A stretch of DNA of 64,000 nucleotides from JBFLYH01 sp964630235 (GTDB taxonomy: Bacteria > Oederibacteriota > JAAXVQ01 > JAUVAV01): positions 930,001-994,000 of the forward strand of contig CAZVUO010000001.1 in assembly GCA_964630235.1 (NCBI GenBank), written 5' to 3'. The notes under the pieces were generated by a model. It searched no databases. It was not told the origin of the DNA and saw nothing but the letters and a program-made list of their open reading frames with translations. Both the position numbers and the translations under genes were made by a program. Shown one piece after another: positions 1-8,664 of the stretch (its first letter is position 1; each line of letters begins with the position of its first letter).

Positions 1-2654
1 CCCGGGCCGCGGCCTTTGGCCATCCGGCCGTGGCCTTGACCGACCACGGCGTGGTGCAGGGCTTTCCCGAAGCCATGGCCGCGGGAGAGAAACACAAGAT
101 CAAGGTCATCTACGGCATGGAAGGCTACCTGGTGGAGGACGAATGGCTCGGCATCAAACCGCCGCAGAAACCGCCCCGGCCTTACCATATCTGCCTGCTG
201 GTGGCCGAACCCCGCGGCATTCGCAACCTCTACCATCTGGTGTCGGAAGCTCACCTCGGTCACTTTTATTACCATCCGCGCATTCCCCGGTCCTTGCTGG
301 AGAAATACCGCGAAGGACTGCTGCTGGGCTCGGCCTGCGAGCAGGGCGAGCTCTTCCGCCGCCTGCGCGAGGGCGCCGCGGGGGAAGAACTCGAAACCAT
401 CGCCCGGCGCTACGACTATTTGGAGATCATGCCGCGCGAGAACAACCGGTTCCTCATCCGTGAGGGCCTCGTGGCCGGCGAGGACAAGCTCCTGGCCATG
501 AACCAGCGGATCTATGAACTGGGGAAGCGGCTGGGGCTGCCCGTGGCGGCCACGGGCGATGTGCATTTTCTCGAACCCGGGGACGAAGTGTTCCGCTCGA
601 TCCTCCACGCGGGCATGGGTTATGCGGACGCGGACCTGCAGGCGCCGCTGTATTTCAAGACCACCGAAGAGATGCTCGGGGAGTTCGCCTATCTGGGCCC
701 TGACGGCGCGTACGACGCGGTCGTGGCCGCTCCGCGCAAAATCGCGGAGCGGATCGGCGACATCCAGCCCGTGAAGAAAAAGTTCCATCCCCCCAAACTG
801 CCCCGGGCCGAGGAGGAGCTCAAATCCACGGCCCTGGCCAGGGCCCGCGAGGTGTACGGCGGTTCCCTGCCCGAAGAGGTGGAGAAGCGCCTCCGGCGGG
901 AGATCACGGCCATCACCAAGAACCACTTTGCCTCGCTCTTCATGATCGCGCGGCGCCTGGTGCAGAAATCCCTGGCGGACGGCTACCTGGTCGGCTCGCG
1001 CGGCTCCGTGGGCTCCTCTCTCACGGCCACCATGCTGGGTATCACGGAGGTCAACCCCTTGCCCGGGCATTATCTGTGCACCGCCTGCCGGCACCATGCG
1101 TTTCCGGGAGACGGCCGCATCGGGCCCGACCTGCCGGACAAGTCCTGCCCGGCTTGCGGCCAGGTCATGGAAAAGGAGGGGTTTGACATCCCCTTCGAGG
1201 TCTTTATGGGTTTCGAGGGTGATAAACTGCCGGATATTGACCTGAATTTTTCGGGAGAGTATCAGGCCAAGGCGCACAAGGCCCTGGAGGAAATATTCGA
1301 CCGCGCGCATATTTTCCGCGCGGGCACCATTTCCACGGTGGCCGACCGCATTGCCTACGGATTTGTCAAAAAATACCTCGAGGACAACAAACTGGTGGTG
1401 CGGGAGGCCGAGGTCAACCGGCTCACCCGCGGCTGCGCCGGCGTCAAGAAAACCACGGGCCAGCACCCGGGCGGCATCATGATCGTGCCGCAGGACATGG
1501 AAATTTATGATTTCACGCCCGTGCAGCGGCCGGCCGACGACCGCAGTTCGGAGATCGTGACCACCCACCTGGACTACCACGCCATTCACGACGCGCTGCT
1601 CAAGCTGGACCTGCTCGGCCATGACGATCCCACGTCCCTCAAGCGCCTGGGCGATCTGACCGGCGTGGACGTGCGCTCCATCCCGCTCGACGATCCGGAG
1701 ACTCTGGCCATTTTTTCGGGCGTCTCCAGCCTGGGGCTCGCGGCCGAGGCCATCGGCACGCCCATCGGCACCTTGGGCATTCCGGAGTTCGGCACCGAAT
1801 TTGTGCGCCAGATGCTGGAAGCCACCCGGCCCAAGCTGTTTTCCGAGCTGGTCCGGATCTCCGGACTCTCGCACGGAACGGATGTGTGGCTGAACAACGC
1901 CGCGGACCTGATTCGCGAGAAGACCGCCACGCTGTCCACGGTCATCTCGGCGCGCGACGACATCATGAATTACCTGATTACCCGCGGCATGGATCCGGCC
2001 CAGGCATTCAAGATCATGGAATCCGTGCGCAAGGGCAAAGGCCTGTCGCCTGAACAGGAGCAGAGCATGCGCGATGCGGCGGTGCCGTCCTGGTACATTG
2101 ACTCCTGCAAGAAGATCAAGTACATCTTTCCCAAAGCCCACGCCGTGGCCTACTGCCTGATGGCCTTCCGCATCGCGTATTTCAAGGTACACCATCCCAC
2201 GGCTTTCTACGCCAACTACTTCACCCTGAACGCGGAGTTCTTCGACGCCCAGCTGGTGGCGCGCAGCGGCGCGCAGAAAGTGGCCGAGCGGATCCAGGAA
2301 CTGCGCGGCCTGCAGGACGCCACGGCCAAGGACAAGCACACCCTGACCGTGCTGGAAGTGGCGCGTGAGGCGTTCGCCCGCGGCCTGCGCTTCAAACCCG
2401 TGTCGCTGATGGAGTCGGACCCGGCGAAGTTCCTGATTGTGGCCGAAGGCGTACTGCTCCCGCCCCTGGTTTCACTCTCGGGCCTGGGCGCGACCTGCGC
2501 CCAGCGCATCGTGGAGGAACGGTCCAAAACCTCATTCCGCTCCATCGAGGATCTCTCGCGCCGCACGGGCGCCAACAAGAACGTGGTCGAGATCCTCATC
2601 CAGCACGGCTGCCTCGGCATCCTCCCCAAGACCGACCAGACCACCCTGTTTTAA
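1..2654 (+). CDS. polC: PolC-type DNA polymerase III alpha subunit, 3' part (5' end outside window)
   Basis: Replicative DNA polymerase. The reading frame is open from base 3, so the N-terminal OB and proofreading exonuclease parts lie upstream of the window. Visible in order: the C-terminal half of the PHP domain (ALTDHGVVQGFPEA, then CEQGELF and ATGDVHF); a PolC zinc finger with paired CxxC motifs near 1077-1160; the catalytic PDIDLNFSGEYQ motif; the QHPGG block; and a C-terminal HhH-like region. The zinc finger and the motif order fit PolC and not DnaE. PolC is best known from low-GC Firmicutes, Fusobacteria and Thermotogae, so it is notable beside diderm genes. About 883 residues are present and the gene ends at TAA 2652-2654. 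Assignment to PolC is confident. Confidence 0.95.
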   Translation, partial: RAAAFGHPAVALTDHGVVQGFPEAMAAGEKHKIKVIYGMEGYLVEDEWLGIKPPQKPPRPYHICLLVAEPRGIRNLYHLVSEAHLGHFYYHPRIPRSLLEKYREGLLLGSACEQGELFRRLREGAAGEELETIARRYDYLEIMPRENNRFLIREGLVAGEDKLLAMNQRIYELGKRLGLPVAATGDVHFLEPGDEVFRSILHAGMGYADADLQAPLYFKTTEEMLGEFAYLGPDGAYDAVVAAPRKIAERIGDIQPVKKKFHPPKLPRAEEELKSTALARAREVYGGSLPEEVEKRLRREITAITKNHFASLFMIARRLVQKSLADGYLVGSRGSVGSSLTATMLGITEVNPLPGHYLCTACRHHAFPGDGRIGPDLPDKSCPACGQVMEKEGFDIPFEVFMGFEGDKLPDIDLNFSGEYQAKAHKALEEIFDRAHIFRAGTISTVADRIAYGFVKKYLEDNKLVVREAEVNRLTRGCAGVKKTTGQHPGGIMIVPQDMEIYDFTPVQRPADDRSSEIVTTHLDYHAIHDALLKLDLLGHDDPTSLKRLGDLTGVDVRSIPLDDPETLAIFSGVSSLGLAAEAIGTPIGTLGIPEFGTEFVRQMLEATRPKLFSELVRISGLSHGTDVWLNNAADLIREKTATLSTVISARDDIMNYLITRGMDPAQAFKIMESVRKGKGLSPEQEQSMRDAAVPSWYIDSCKKIKYIFPKAHAVAYCLMAFRIAYFKVHHPTAFYANYFTLNAEFFDAQLVARSGAQKVAERIQELRGLQDATAKDKHTLTVLEVAREAFARGLRFKPVSLMESDPAKFLIVAEGVLLPPLVSLSGLGATCAQRIVEERSKTSFRSIEDLSRRTGANKNVVEILIQHGCLGILPKTDQTTLF

Positions 2655-2798
2655 TTAATCCATATGCCTCCGCAGGGGCGGACCCCTGTGTCCGCCCAAA
2701 AAGAAAAAGGGCAGGCACATAGGCCTGCCCCTACGAAAAATATCAGGATATTTGCAAATGGATGGTAGGGGCGGCTCTGCGTGGCCGCCCGAACATGG
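2655..2798. repeat. Intergenic hairpin repeats
   Basis: Three GC-rich hairpins of a dispersed type lie between the convergent ends of polC and the acetyltransferase gene. They are gggcgga/tccgccc (2676-2682 with 2691-2697), gggcaggc/gcctgccc (2709-2716 with 2723-2730), and a GGGCGG/CCGCCC pair near 2770-2790. No gene is seen here. Confidence 0.6.
2698..2730 (-). terminator. Probable intrinsic terminator for the murB-GNAT unit
   Basis: Read on the minus strand, the perfect 8-bp stem gggcaggc/gcctgccc (2709-2730) is followed by a T-rich run (TTTTTCTTTTT, complement of 2698-2708). This is the form of a rho-independent terminator for transcripts coming from murB and the GNAT gene. On the plus strand there is no U-tract, so it would not serve polC. 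Confidence 0.55.
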
Positions 2799-3308
2799 TT
2801 ATATGTTTACGTTGAGTGCCAGCCAGCGCTTATCCGCCAGCACCACCGAGGTTTCGCGGTGCGTGGGCGTGAGCTGCCAGTAGCGTTCCAGGAGCGCCCA
2901 GCCCTGTTCCCGCGGCAGGAGGGTGAAGCCGTGGCGCTGGTAAAAACGGAGGGCCCAACCGGCCGCGGCCCAGGTGCCGACCAGCACGGGGGTCGTGCCG
3001 GCGCGGGACAGCAGGTGGCCGAGCAAGCGTCCGCCCACGCCGGACCGCTGGCAGGCCGTGCGCACGTAGGCGTGGCGGATCAGCATCACGTCGCCTTTGT
3101 CCTGCAGGCCCATGACGCCGGTCAGCCGGCCGTTGTCCTCGTACACCCAGAACTCCACCCCGGCCGCGATCTCGTGTTCCACCTCGGAAGGCGTGAAGTA
3201 CGGCTCATGCCAGCATGCGGACGGGATCACGCCGCGGTAAGCCCGGGCCGCGTCCGCGACGATGTCCGCGATCATATAGGCTTCCTGGATATCAGCCGGC
3301 CGGATCAT
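2799..3308 (-). CDS. GNAT-family N-acetyltransferase
   Basis: About 169 residues of the GCN5-related acetyltransferase fold. The acetyl-CoA loop is visible as CQRSGVGGRLL, followed by a FYQRHGF segment typical of the C-terminal half. The start is set at ATG 3308 (MIRPADIQEAY). It overlaps the murB stop in an ATGA arrangement, so the two are translationally coupled; the frame stays open upstream but the extra residues look like noise. The substrate cannot be read from sequence. A role linked to cell-wall precursors through murB is only inference from context. Confidence 0.85.
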   Translation of the reverse strand: MIRPADIQEAYMIADIVADAARAYRGVIPSACWHEPYFTPSEVEHEIAAGVEFWVYEDNGRLTGVMGLQDKGDVMLIRHAYVRTACQRSGVGGRLLGHLLSRAGTTPVLVGTWAAAGWALRFYQRHGFTLLPREQGWALLERYWQLTPTHRETSVVLADKRWLALNVNI

Positions 3309-4219
3309 GGCACCACCCGGACCTCGGGCTCCAGCCGGACCTGGTGCCGGTCCCACACGCTCCGGCTGATCACCTCCATCAGCGCCAGCACGTCGGCCGT
3401 GGTGCCCGTGCCCGTGTTGACGATGAAATTGGCGTGGCGCTCATAGACTTTCACGCCGCCGACCTGCCGGCCTTTCAAGCCGCAGGACTCGATCAACGAG
3501 CCGGCCGAACGGTTGGAAGCGTAGTCGTTCTTGAACACGCAGCCGGCCGAGGGCAGGAGGAACTGGCCCTTCTGTTCGCGGTCCTGCCGGTTCGCCGCGC
3601 CCTGGGCGCGGATGCGTTCCGGGTCCCCGGGCGAGAGCAGGAGCGAAGCGCGCACGATGATCCACGGCCGGGTCTGGAAGACCGAGGCCTTGTATCCGAA
3701 TCCGCAGTCCGCGGGCTTGAGCGTGCGCAGTTCGCCTTGGTCGGTCAGCACTTCCACCTCGGCGATGATGTCCGCGAAGGACGCGCCGTAACAGCGGGCG
3801 TTCATGTAAACGCCACCGCCCACGCTGCCCGGCAGGCCGTTGGCCCATTCGAACCCGGTCCACCCGTGCGCTTCGGTCCAGGCGGTCACTTCCTCGTTGG
3901 CCACGCCTGCCGCAACGCTGACCCAGTTGCCTGGCACCGGGCCTAGGGACTTCAGGTTCTTGGTGGACAGCACCAGCCCCGGAAAGCCATCGTCCCGGAA
4001 CAACACGTTCGAGCCGCCGCCGAGCAGGAACCAGGGCAGCCGGTGCTGCCGGCATACGGCCAGGGCCGCGGCCAGGGCCTGGACGGTAAAGGGCGCGGCG
4101 AAATACCGGGCCGGCCCGCCCAGCCGGAACGTGCACTCCTGGGACAGGGAGTGGTCGGTCAAGACCGGGGACTGAGCGGCTTGGGAGAGCTCTTTAAATA
4201 TGGATTCCTGATTCGCCAT
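3305..4219 (-). CDS. murB: UDP-N-acetylenolpyruvoylglucosamine reductase
   Basis: MurB reduces UDP-GlcNAc-enolpyruvate to UDP-MurNAc in cytoplasmic peptidoglycan synthesis, using FAD and NADPH. Visible are the FAD-binding blocks GGGSNVLF and GLPGSVGGGVYMNA and the catalytic region LPSAGCVFKND. In that block the proton-donating Ser of the E. coli enzyme is a Cys, a substitution I believe occurs in other MurB proteins. I chose ATG 4219 (MANQESIF) over the in-frame TTG 4237 because GAGG sits six bases upstream of it. The length of about 304 residues is normal for the family. A weak minus-strand promoter may lie around 4255-4282. Confidence 0.95.
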   Translation of the reverse strand: MANQESIFKELSQAAQSPVLTDHSLSQECTFRLGGPARYFAAPFTVQALAAALAVCRQHRLPWFLLGGGSNVLFRDDGFPGLVLSTKNLKSLGPVPGNWVSVAAGVANEEVTAWTEAHGWTGFEWANGLPGSVGGGVYMNARCYGASFADIIAEVEVLTDQGELRTLKPADCGFGYKASVFQTRPWIIVRASLLLSPGDPERIRAQGAANRQDREQKGQFLLPSAGCVFKNDYASNRSAGSLIESCGLKGRQVGGVKVYERHANFIVNTGTGTTADVLALMEVISRSVWDRHQVRLEPEVRVVP

Positions 4220-4319
4220 GCCTGACCTCGAGGACAAACCTTGCCATCGAGGGTATCATCGCACACCTGTATGAGGATTCAAAGCGGAAAACGGTTTAAA
4301 AGCAAGCTTAAAAGTGCCA

Positions 4320-4348
4320 TTGACATTTGTGGACAAAAGGATCAAAAT
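4320..4348 (+). promoter_or_regulatory. Sigma-70-type promoter for the Ehr operon
   Basis: TTGACA (4320-4325), 17-bp spacer, CAAAAT (4343-4348). The predicted start of transcription is near 4355, about 45 bases before the HTH/PTS gene. The -35 is perfect and the -10 is a 4/6 match. Confidence 0.6.
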
Positions 4349-4398
4349 GACCATCTTTTAGACAGGCGGAGAAAAATGTCAGTAGCCAAGAGGATTCC

Positions 4399-5100
4399 AT
4401 GGAATTATCCGTCAGGGAAGTCGCCAAACTCCTGAAAGTATCCGAAAAGACGGTCTACCGGTGGATTGCGGAAAAAAAATTGCCGGCCTTCCGCATCCAC
4501 GACCAGTACCGGTTCAACCGGGTGGAATTGCTGGAGTGGGCCACGACCCGCCGCTTGAACGTTTCCCCGGAAATCTTCGCCGAACCTTCCTCTGAAGCGC
4601 CCTTGCCCAGCCTGGCCGAGGCCCTGCAGGCCGGCGGCGTTTATTACCGCATCGCCGGCCAAACCCGCGATGAAGTCCTGGCCGCCGTGGTCGAGCACAT
4701 GCGCCTGCCTGATGCGGTGGACCGGAAGTTCCTGCTGCAAGTGCTGCAGGCGCGCGAGGAACTGGGCTCCACGGCCATCGGCGAGGGCATCGCCATTCCG
4801 CACGTCCGCAATCCCGTGGTCCTGCACGTGGGGCAGCCGACCATCACCCTCAGTTTCCTGGAAACGCCGGTGCCGTTCGGCGCGCTGGACGGCCAGCCCG
4901 TGCGGGCCCTGTTCACGCTGATCAGTCCCACGGTCCGCGCCCACCTGCACATGCTGTCGCGCTTGGGGTTCGCGCTGCGCGACCCGGAGCTCAAGCGGCT
5001 GGTGCGGGAGCAAAGCCTGCGCGAGAAAATCTTCTCCGCCGTGTCGGCCGTGGAACAGGCGTTGACCGAGGCCGAATCCAGGGAGGGAAGCGGTTCATGA
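4399..5100 (+). CDS. HTH (excisionase/MerR-like) plus PTS EIIA regulator
   Basis: A 233-residue two-domain protein. Residues 1-50 form an excisionase-type DNA-binding helix-turn-helix (LSVREVAKLLKVSEKTVYRW). Residues about 78-225 form a PTS EIIA domain of the mannitol/fructose/Ntr class. The likely phospho-accepting His135 is in GIAIPHVRNP. Such a protein could couple phosphotransfer state to transcription. Its stop overlaps the start of the HyfB-like gene (ATGA at 5097), so it is the first gene of the Ehr operon and is probably its regulator; that role is inference. ATG 4399 is preceded by AGAGG. Confidence 0.85.
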   Translation: MELSVREVAKLLKVSEKTVYRWIAEKKLPAFRIHDQYRFNRVELLEWATTRRLNVSPEIFAEPSSEAPLPSLAEALQAGGVYYRIAGQTRDEVLAAVVEHMRLPDAVDRKFLLQVLQAREELGSTAIGEGIAIPHVRNPVVLHVGQPTITLSFLETPVPFGALDGQPVRALFTLISPTVRAHLHMLSRLGFALRDPELKRLVREQSLREKIFSAVSAVEQALTEAESREGSGS

Positions 5101-7079
5101 TCGCCGCCGGATTCGCCTTATCCCTGGGATTGCTGCTCGCGGGCGGGCTTCTGGCCTGGATGTGTTCCGGCCGTCCGGCCCTGGCCGCCATCCTGGGCAG
5201 CGCCAGCGCTTGCGCGGCCGGCGGGATCGGCTTGGCCGCGTCGCTGGCGGCCCTGCATCCGGGGAACGCCTTCAGCCTCAACTGGCCGTGGGTCATGCCC
5301 AACGCATCCTTGTCCCTGGGCGTGGATCCCCTGGCGGCGTTTTTCCTGGCAGCGCTATTCGCGGTTTCCGGCTGTGCGGCGCTCTTTGGCTGGGGGTATT
5401 TGCGGCAGGACCACGAACCAGCCCGGCAGGGCGGCCACTGGTTTTTCTTCAACCTGCTGGTGGCGAGCATGGCCGTGGTCCTGCTGGCGCGCAACGCCCT
5501 GCTGTTCCTCGTGGCCTGGGAAGTCATGACCGTGTCTTCGTATTTCTTGGTGGTGCACGATCACGAGGAAGAACGCGTCCGCAGGGCGGGATGGATTTAC
5601 CTGACCGCGTCCCATATCGGCGTGCTGTTCCTTTTGGGCTTTTTCGCGCTGGCCGGCCAGCAGGCCGGCGGTTTCGAATTTTCCCGCCTCCAGAGCGCGC
5701 TCCCGGATTCCGCCGGTTGGCTGTTTTTACTCGCCTTGGCCGGCTTCGGGTTGAAGGCGGGATTCGTGCCCCTGCACGTGTGGCTGCCCGAGGCGCATCC
5801 GGCCGCGCCGAGCCACGTATCGGCGCTCCTGTCGGGCGTGATGATCAAGCTCGGCATCTACGGCCTGTTCCGGGTCCTGACTTTTTTTGCCGAGCCGGCC
5901 GCATGGTGGGGAGGGCTCATGGTCGGCATCGGCCTGCTTTCCGGCGTTTGCGGGGTGGCTTTCGCCCTGGCGCAGCACGACCTCAAACGCCTGCTGGCCT
6001 ACCACAGCGTGGAGAACATCGGCATTATCGCGCTGGGCCTGGGCCTGGCCCTGATCGGGCGCAGGCTGAACCTACCCGCGCTGGCCGCGCTCGGGGCCTT
6101 GGGCGCGCTGCTGCACGTTTGGAACCATGCATTGTTCAAAGCCCTGCTCTTTCTCGGCGCGGGCGCCGTGGTGCGTCAGACCGGACTGCGCAGCGTGGAT
6201 GCCGCGGGCGGCCTGTTGAAACGCATGCCCGCCACCGGCGCGGCGTTTTTTGTGGGCGCGGCTGCCATCTGCGGCTTGCCGCCGTTCAACGGCCTGGTGA
6301 GCGAATGGCTGATCTATACGGCCGGATTCACGGGCCTGACGCAGGCGCCGGCAGCCTGGGCGCCTGCGGCCATCGCCACGGTGGCCGGCTTGGCCGCGAT
6401 TGGCGGCCTGGCGCTCGCCTGCTTCGCCAAGGTTTTCGGCGCGGTCTTTCTCGGCGAACCGCGCACACCGGAGGCCGCGGCCGCCACTGAAGCCCATTGG
6501 ACCCTGCTCGCGCCCATGCTCGCGCTGGCCGCCATCTGCCTGGCCATCGGTCTGGCCGGGCCTTGGCTGTGCCTGGCTCTGAGGCCGGCCGTCTTGTCCA
6601 TCCTGGGCGTCGAGGCCGCCCTCGGCGCCGGGGCCGTGGCTGTGGCCGCCGGCTGGATGCTGCGCCTGACCGGGGTCATGCTGATCCTGCTGGCCGCGAC
6701 CGCGCTGATCATCTGGCTGCGGAACCGCAGACTGCGGAAGCCCGTTGCTTCCGGGCCGACGTGGGATTGCGGCTTCGCGGACCCTTCGCCCCGCATGCAG
6801 TATACGGCCGCGTCCTTCAGCCAGCCCCTGACCCGCTCCCTGGGACTCTTGCTCAGGCCGCAAACGCAAGCCCAGCTTCCAGCCGGGCTGTTTCCCGGCC
6901 CGGCCCATTGGCGCTCCCATGTGTCCGACTTGTTCCAGCGGCTTCTGCTGGAGCCGTTGTTCCGCGGCGCGGCGGCCGGGTTGTCGTGGCTGCGCTGGCT
7001 GCAGCACGGCCGGATCCAGCTCTACGTCCTCTACATCGCCGCGGCGCTGATTCTGCTCGCCCTCTGGGGGTGGCTGTGA
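5097..7079 (+). CDS. HyfB-like proton-pumping antiporter subunit (NuoL/MrpA family)
   Basis: A 660-residue polytopic membrane protein of the proton-conducting membrane transporter family (Hyf subunit B, related to NuoL/M/N and MrpA/D). Key pumping residues are visible: the glutamate of WEVMTVSSYF, the lysine of GFGLKAGFVPLHVWLPEAH, and the lysine of HALFKALLFLG. The GLPPFNGLVSEW block marks the C-terminal core. It overlaps the preceding regulator gene and is followed by an overlapping HyfC-like gene (TGATG at 7077-7081). It should translocate ions in the inner membrane as part of the Ehr complex encoded here. Confidence 0.93.
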   Translation: MIAAGFALSLGLLLAGGLLAWMCSGRPALAAILGSASACAAGGIGLAASLAALHPGNAFSLNWPWVMPNASLSLGVDPLAAFFLAALFAVSGCAALFGWGYLRQDHEPARQGGHWFFFNLLVASMAVVLLARNALLFLVAWEVMTVSSYFLVVHDHEEERVRRAGWIYLTASHIGVLFLLGFFALAGQQAGGFEFSRLQSALPDSAGWLFLLALAGFGLKAGFVPLHVWLPEAHPAAPSHVSALLSGVMIKLGIYGLFRVLTFFAEPAAWWGGLMVGIGLLSGVCGVAFALAQHDLKRLLAYHSVENIGIIALGLGLALIGRRLNLPALAALGALGALLHVWNHALFKALLFLGAGAVVRQTGLRSVDAAGGLLKRMPATGAAFFVGAAAICGLPPFNGLVSEWLIYTAGFTGLTQAPAAWAPAAIATVAGLAAIGGLALACFAKVFGAVFLGEPRTPEAAAATEAHWTLLAPMLALAAICLAIGLAGPWLCLALRPAVLSILGVEAALGAGAVAVAAGWMLRLTGVMLILLAATALIIWLRNRRLRKPVASGPTWDCGFADPSPRMQYTAASFSQPLTRSLGLLLRPQTQAQLPAGLFPGPAHWRSHVSDLFQRLLLEPLFRGAAAGLSWLRWLQHGRIQLYVLYIAAALILLALWGWL

Positions 7080-7978
7080 TGGACCTCGCGAGCCTTCTGC
7101 TTTGGCTGGCCGCGCTGCTGCTCTCGCCACTGTGGCTGGGCCTGATCGAGCGCGTCAAAGCGTTCTTCGCCGGCCGCCGGGGGGCGCCCCTGCTGCAGGT
7201 TTATTATGACCTGGCAAAACTCTGGGGCAAGCAGGCGGTGTACAGCCGCACGGCCACCTGGGTTTTGCGTTCCGCGCCGGCCTGGAGCCTGGCCGCGATC
7301 CTGGCAGCCACCCTGTTCGTTCCGTGGGGCGGCTGGCCGGCCCTGGCGGTTTTTCCCGGAGACATGATCGTCTTGTTCTACCTGCTGGCCCTGGCCCGCT
7401 TTGGGCTGGTGCTGGGCGCCCTGGACACGGGGTCCGCGTTCGCGGGCATGGGCGCCAGCCGCGAAGTCTGGCTCTCCGCCCTGGCCGAGCCCGTGCTGTT
7501 CCTGGGGCTGGCGGTGCTGGCGCTCCAGCACAGGCAGTGGAGCCTGACCGCGTTGCTGGGAGGCCCGGCCGGCTGGCCGGACCTCGCGGTGTGGCTGGTG
7601 GCCCTGGCGTGGGCCGTGGTGCTGGTCGTGGAAAACGCGCGCCTGCCGGTGGATGATCCGAACACGCATCTGGAACTGACCATGATCCATGAGGCCATGA
7701 TTTTGGACCATAGCGGGCCGGACCTGGCGCTGGTCACGGCCGGGAGCGCCGTGAAATTTTCCATCTTCTCCGCGCTCTTGGCCGGGTTGTTCGTGCCCCA
7801 GGGGCTGGAGCCGGGCTGGCTCAAGCTCGCGGCCGCAGGGGCCGGCATGGCGGTGGCCGCCGTGGCCGTGGGGGTGACCGAGTCGGTTTTGGCCCGCTGG
7901 CGTCTGGTCAGCCTGCCGCGCCTGCTCGCGGGCGCAGCCGCTCTGGCCGTGATCGCCCTGTTGTGGGTGATGCGATGA
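7079..7978 (+). CDS. HyfC/NuoH-like membrane subunit
   Basis: About 299 residues with roughly eight membrane segments, of the respiratory complex I subunit 1 / HyfC family. This subunit joins the membrane arm to the soluble module. Family marks are YYDLAKLWGKQ near the N-terminus and ENARLPVDDPNTHLELTMIH, in which the acidic residues line the path to the quinone or ion site. The start is ATG 7079, overlapping the HyfB-like stop. The frame stays open far upstream, but that part is a shadow of the HyfB gene. Third gene of the Ehr operon. Confidence 0.93.
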   Translation: MDLASLLLWLAALLLSPLWLGLIERVKAFFAGRRGAPLLQVYYDLAKLWGKQAVYSRTATWVLRSAPAWSLAAILAATLFVPWGGWPALAVFPGDMIVLFYLLALARFGLVLGALDTGSAFAGMGASREVWLSALAEPVLFLGLAVLALQHRQWSLTALLGGPAGWPDLAVWLVALAWAVVLVVENARLPVDDPNTHLELTMIHEAMILDHSGPDLALVTAGSAVKFSIFSALLAGLFVPQGLEPGWLKLAAAGAGMAVAAVAVGVTESVLARWRLVSLPRLLAGAAALAVIALLWVMR

Positions 7979-8664
7979 ACCTGCAACCGGATTTCATGAA
8001 CGTCCTGTCGGTTTTGCTGATCCTGTGCACCCTCGCGCTGTTCGGCGCCAGCCGCCTGTCCTATTGCATCCGGGTGGCCGCGGTCCAGGGGTTTGTGCTG
8101 GGCCTGCTGCCGGTTTTCACCAGCGCGGCCGGTATGCACCCCTCGGCCTGGGTCATGTCCGGATTGGCGATAGCCCTCAAGGCGTTCGTCTTTCCCTGGC
8201 TGCTGCTGCGGGCCTTGCGCCAGGCGAATATCCGGCATGAGATCGAACCCAGCGTGGGATTCAGCTGGTCGATCTGGATCGGCATCCTGCTGCTCGCGGT
8301 CTGCGTGCTGGCCGGCCGGGGCATGGCTTCCTGGCCAGGCGCGCCCGAGGGCCTGCAGTTGCCGGCCTCCTTCTTTATGGTGCTGGCCGGATTTTTTCTG
8401 ATCGCGGCCCGGCGCCAGGCCCTGACCCAGGCGGTCGGCTACCTGGTCCTCGAGAACGGCGTGTTTGTCTTCGGCAGCCTGCTGGTGCCCGAAGCGCCGC
8501 GCCTGCTGGAGTTGGCGGTGCTCCTCGACCTGTTGGCCGCGGTCTTCATCATGGGCATCGCCATCTTTCACATTCACCGGGAATTCGACCACATTGACAC
8601 CAACCGGCTGAACTTTTTGCGCGATTGGCACCGGAAAGAACCCCTGCGGGAGCCGCGGCCATGA
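7975..8664 (+). CDS. HyfE-like membrane subunit
   Basis: About 229 residues with around six hydrophobic segments. The protein resembles HyfE, the membrane subunit with a NuoK-like half found in hydrogenase-4 and Ehr complexes. QAVGYLVLENGVFVFG in the middle and NRLNFLRDWH at the C-terminus are typical. The start is ATG 7975, overlapping the HyfC-like stop. The 3' end overlaps the next gene by ATGA at 8661. A glutamate in LVLENG and lysine in ALKAFVFPW are candidate proton-path residues, by analogy with NuoK. Confidence 0.85.
   Translation: MNLQPDFMNVLSVLLILCTLALFGASRLSYCIRVAAVQGFVLGLLPVFTSAAGMHPSAWVMSGLAIALKAFVFPWLLLRALRQANIRHEIEPSVGFSWSIWIGILLLAVCVLAGRGMASWPGAPEGLQLPASFFMVLAGFFLIAARRQALTQAVGYLVLENGVFVFGSLLVPEAPRLLELAVLLDLLAAVFIMGIAIFHIHREFDHIDTNRLNFLRDWHRKEPLREPRP

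Noticed and set aside
5162..6490. Long Arg/Gly-rich frames overlapping the HyfB-like gene
   Set aside because: Typical out-of-frame translation of GC-rich membrane-protein DNA, with no start signal and no recognisable motif.
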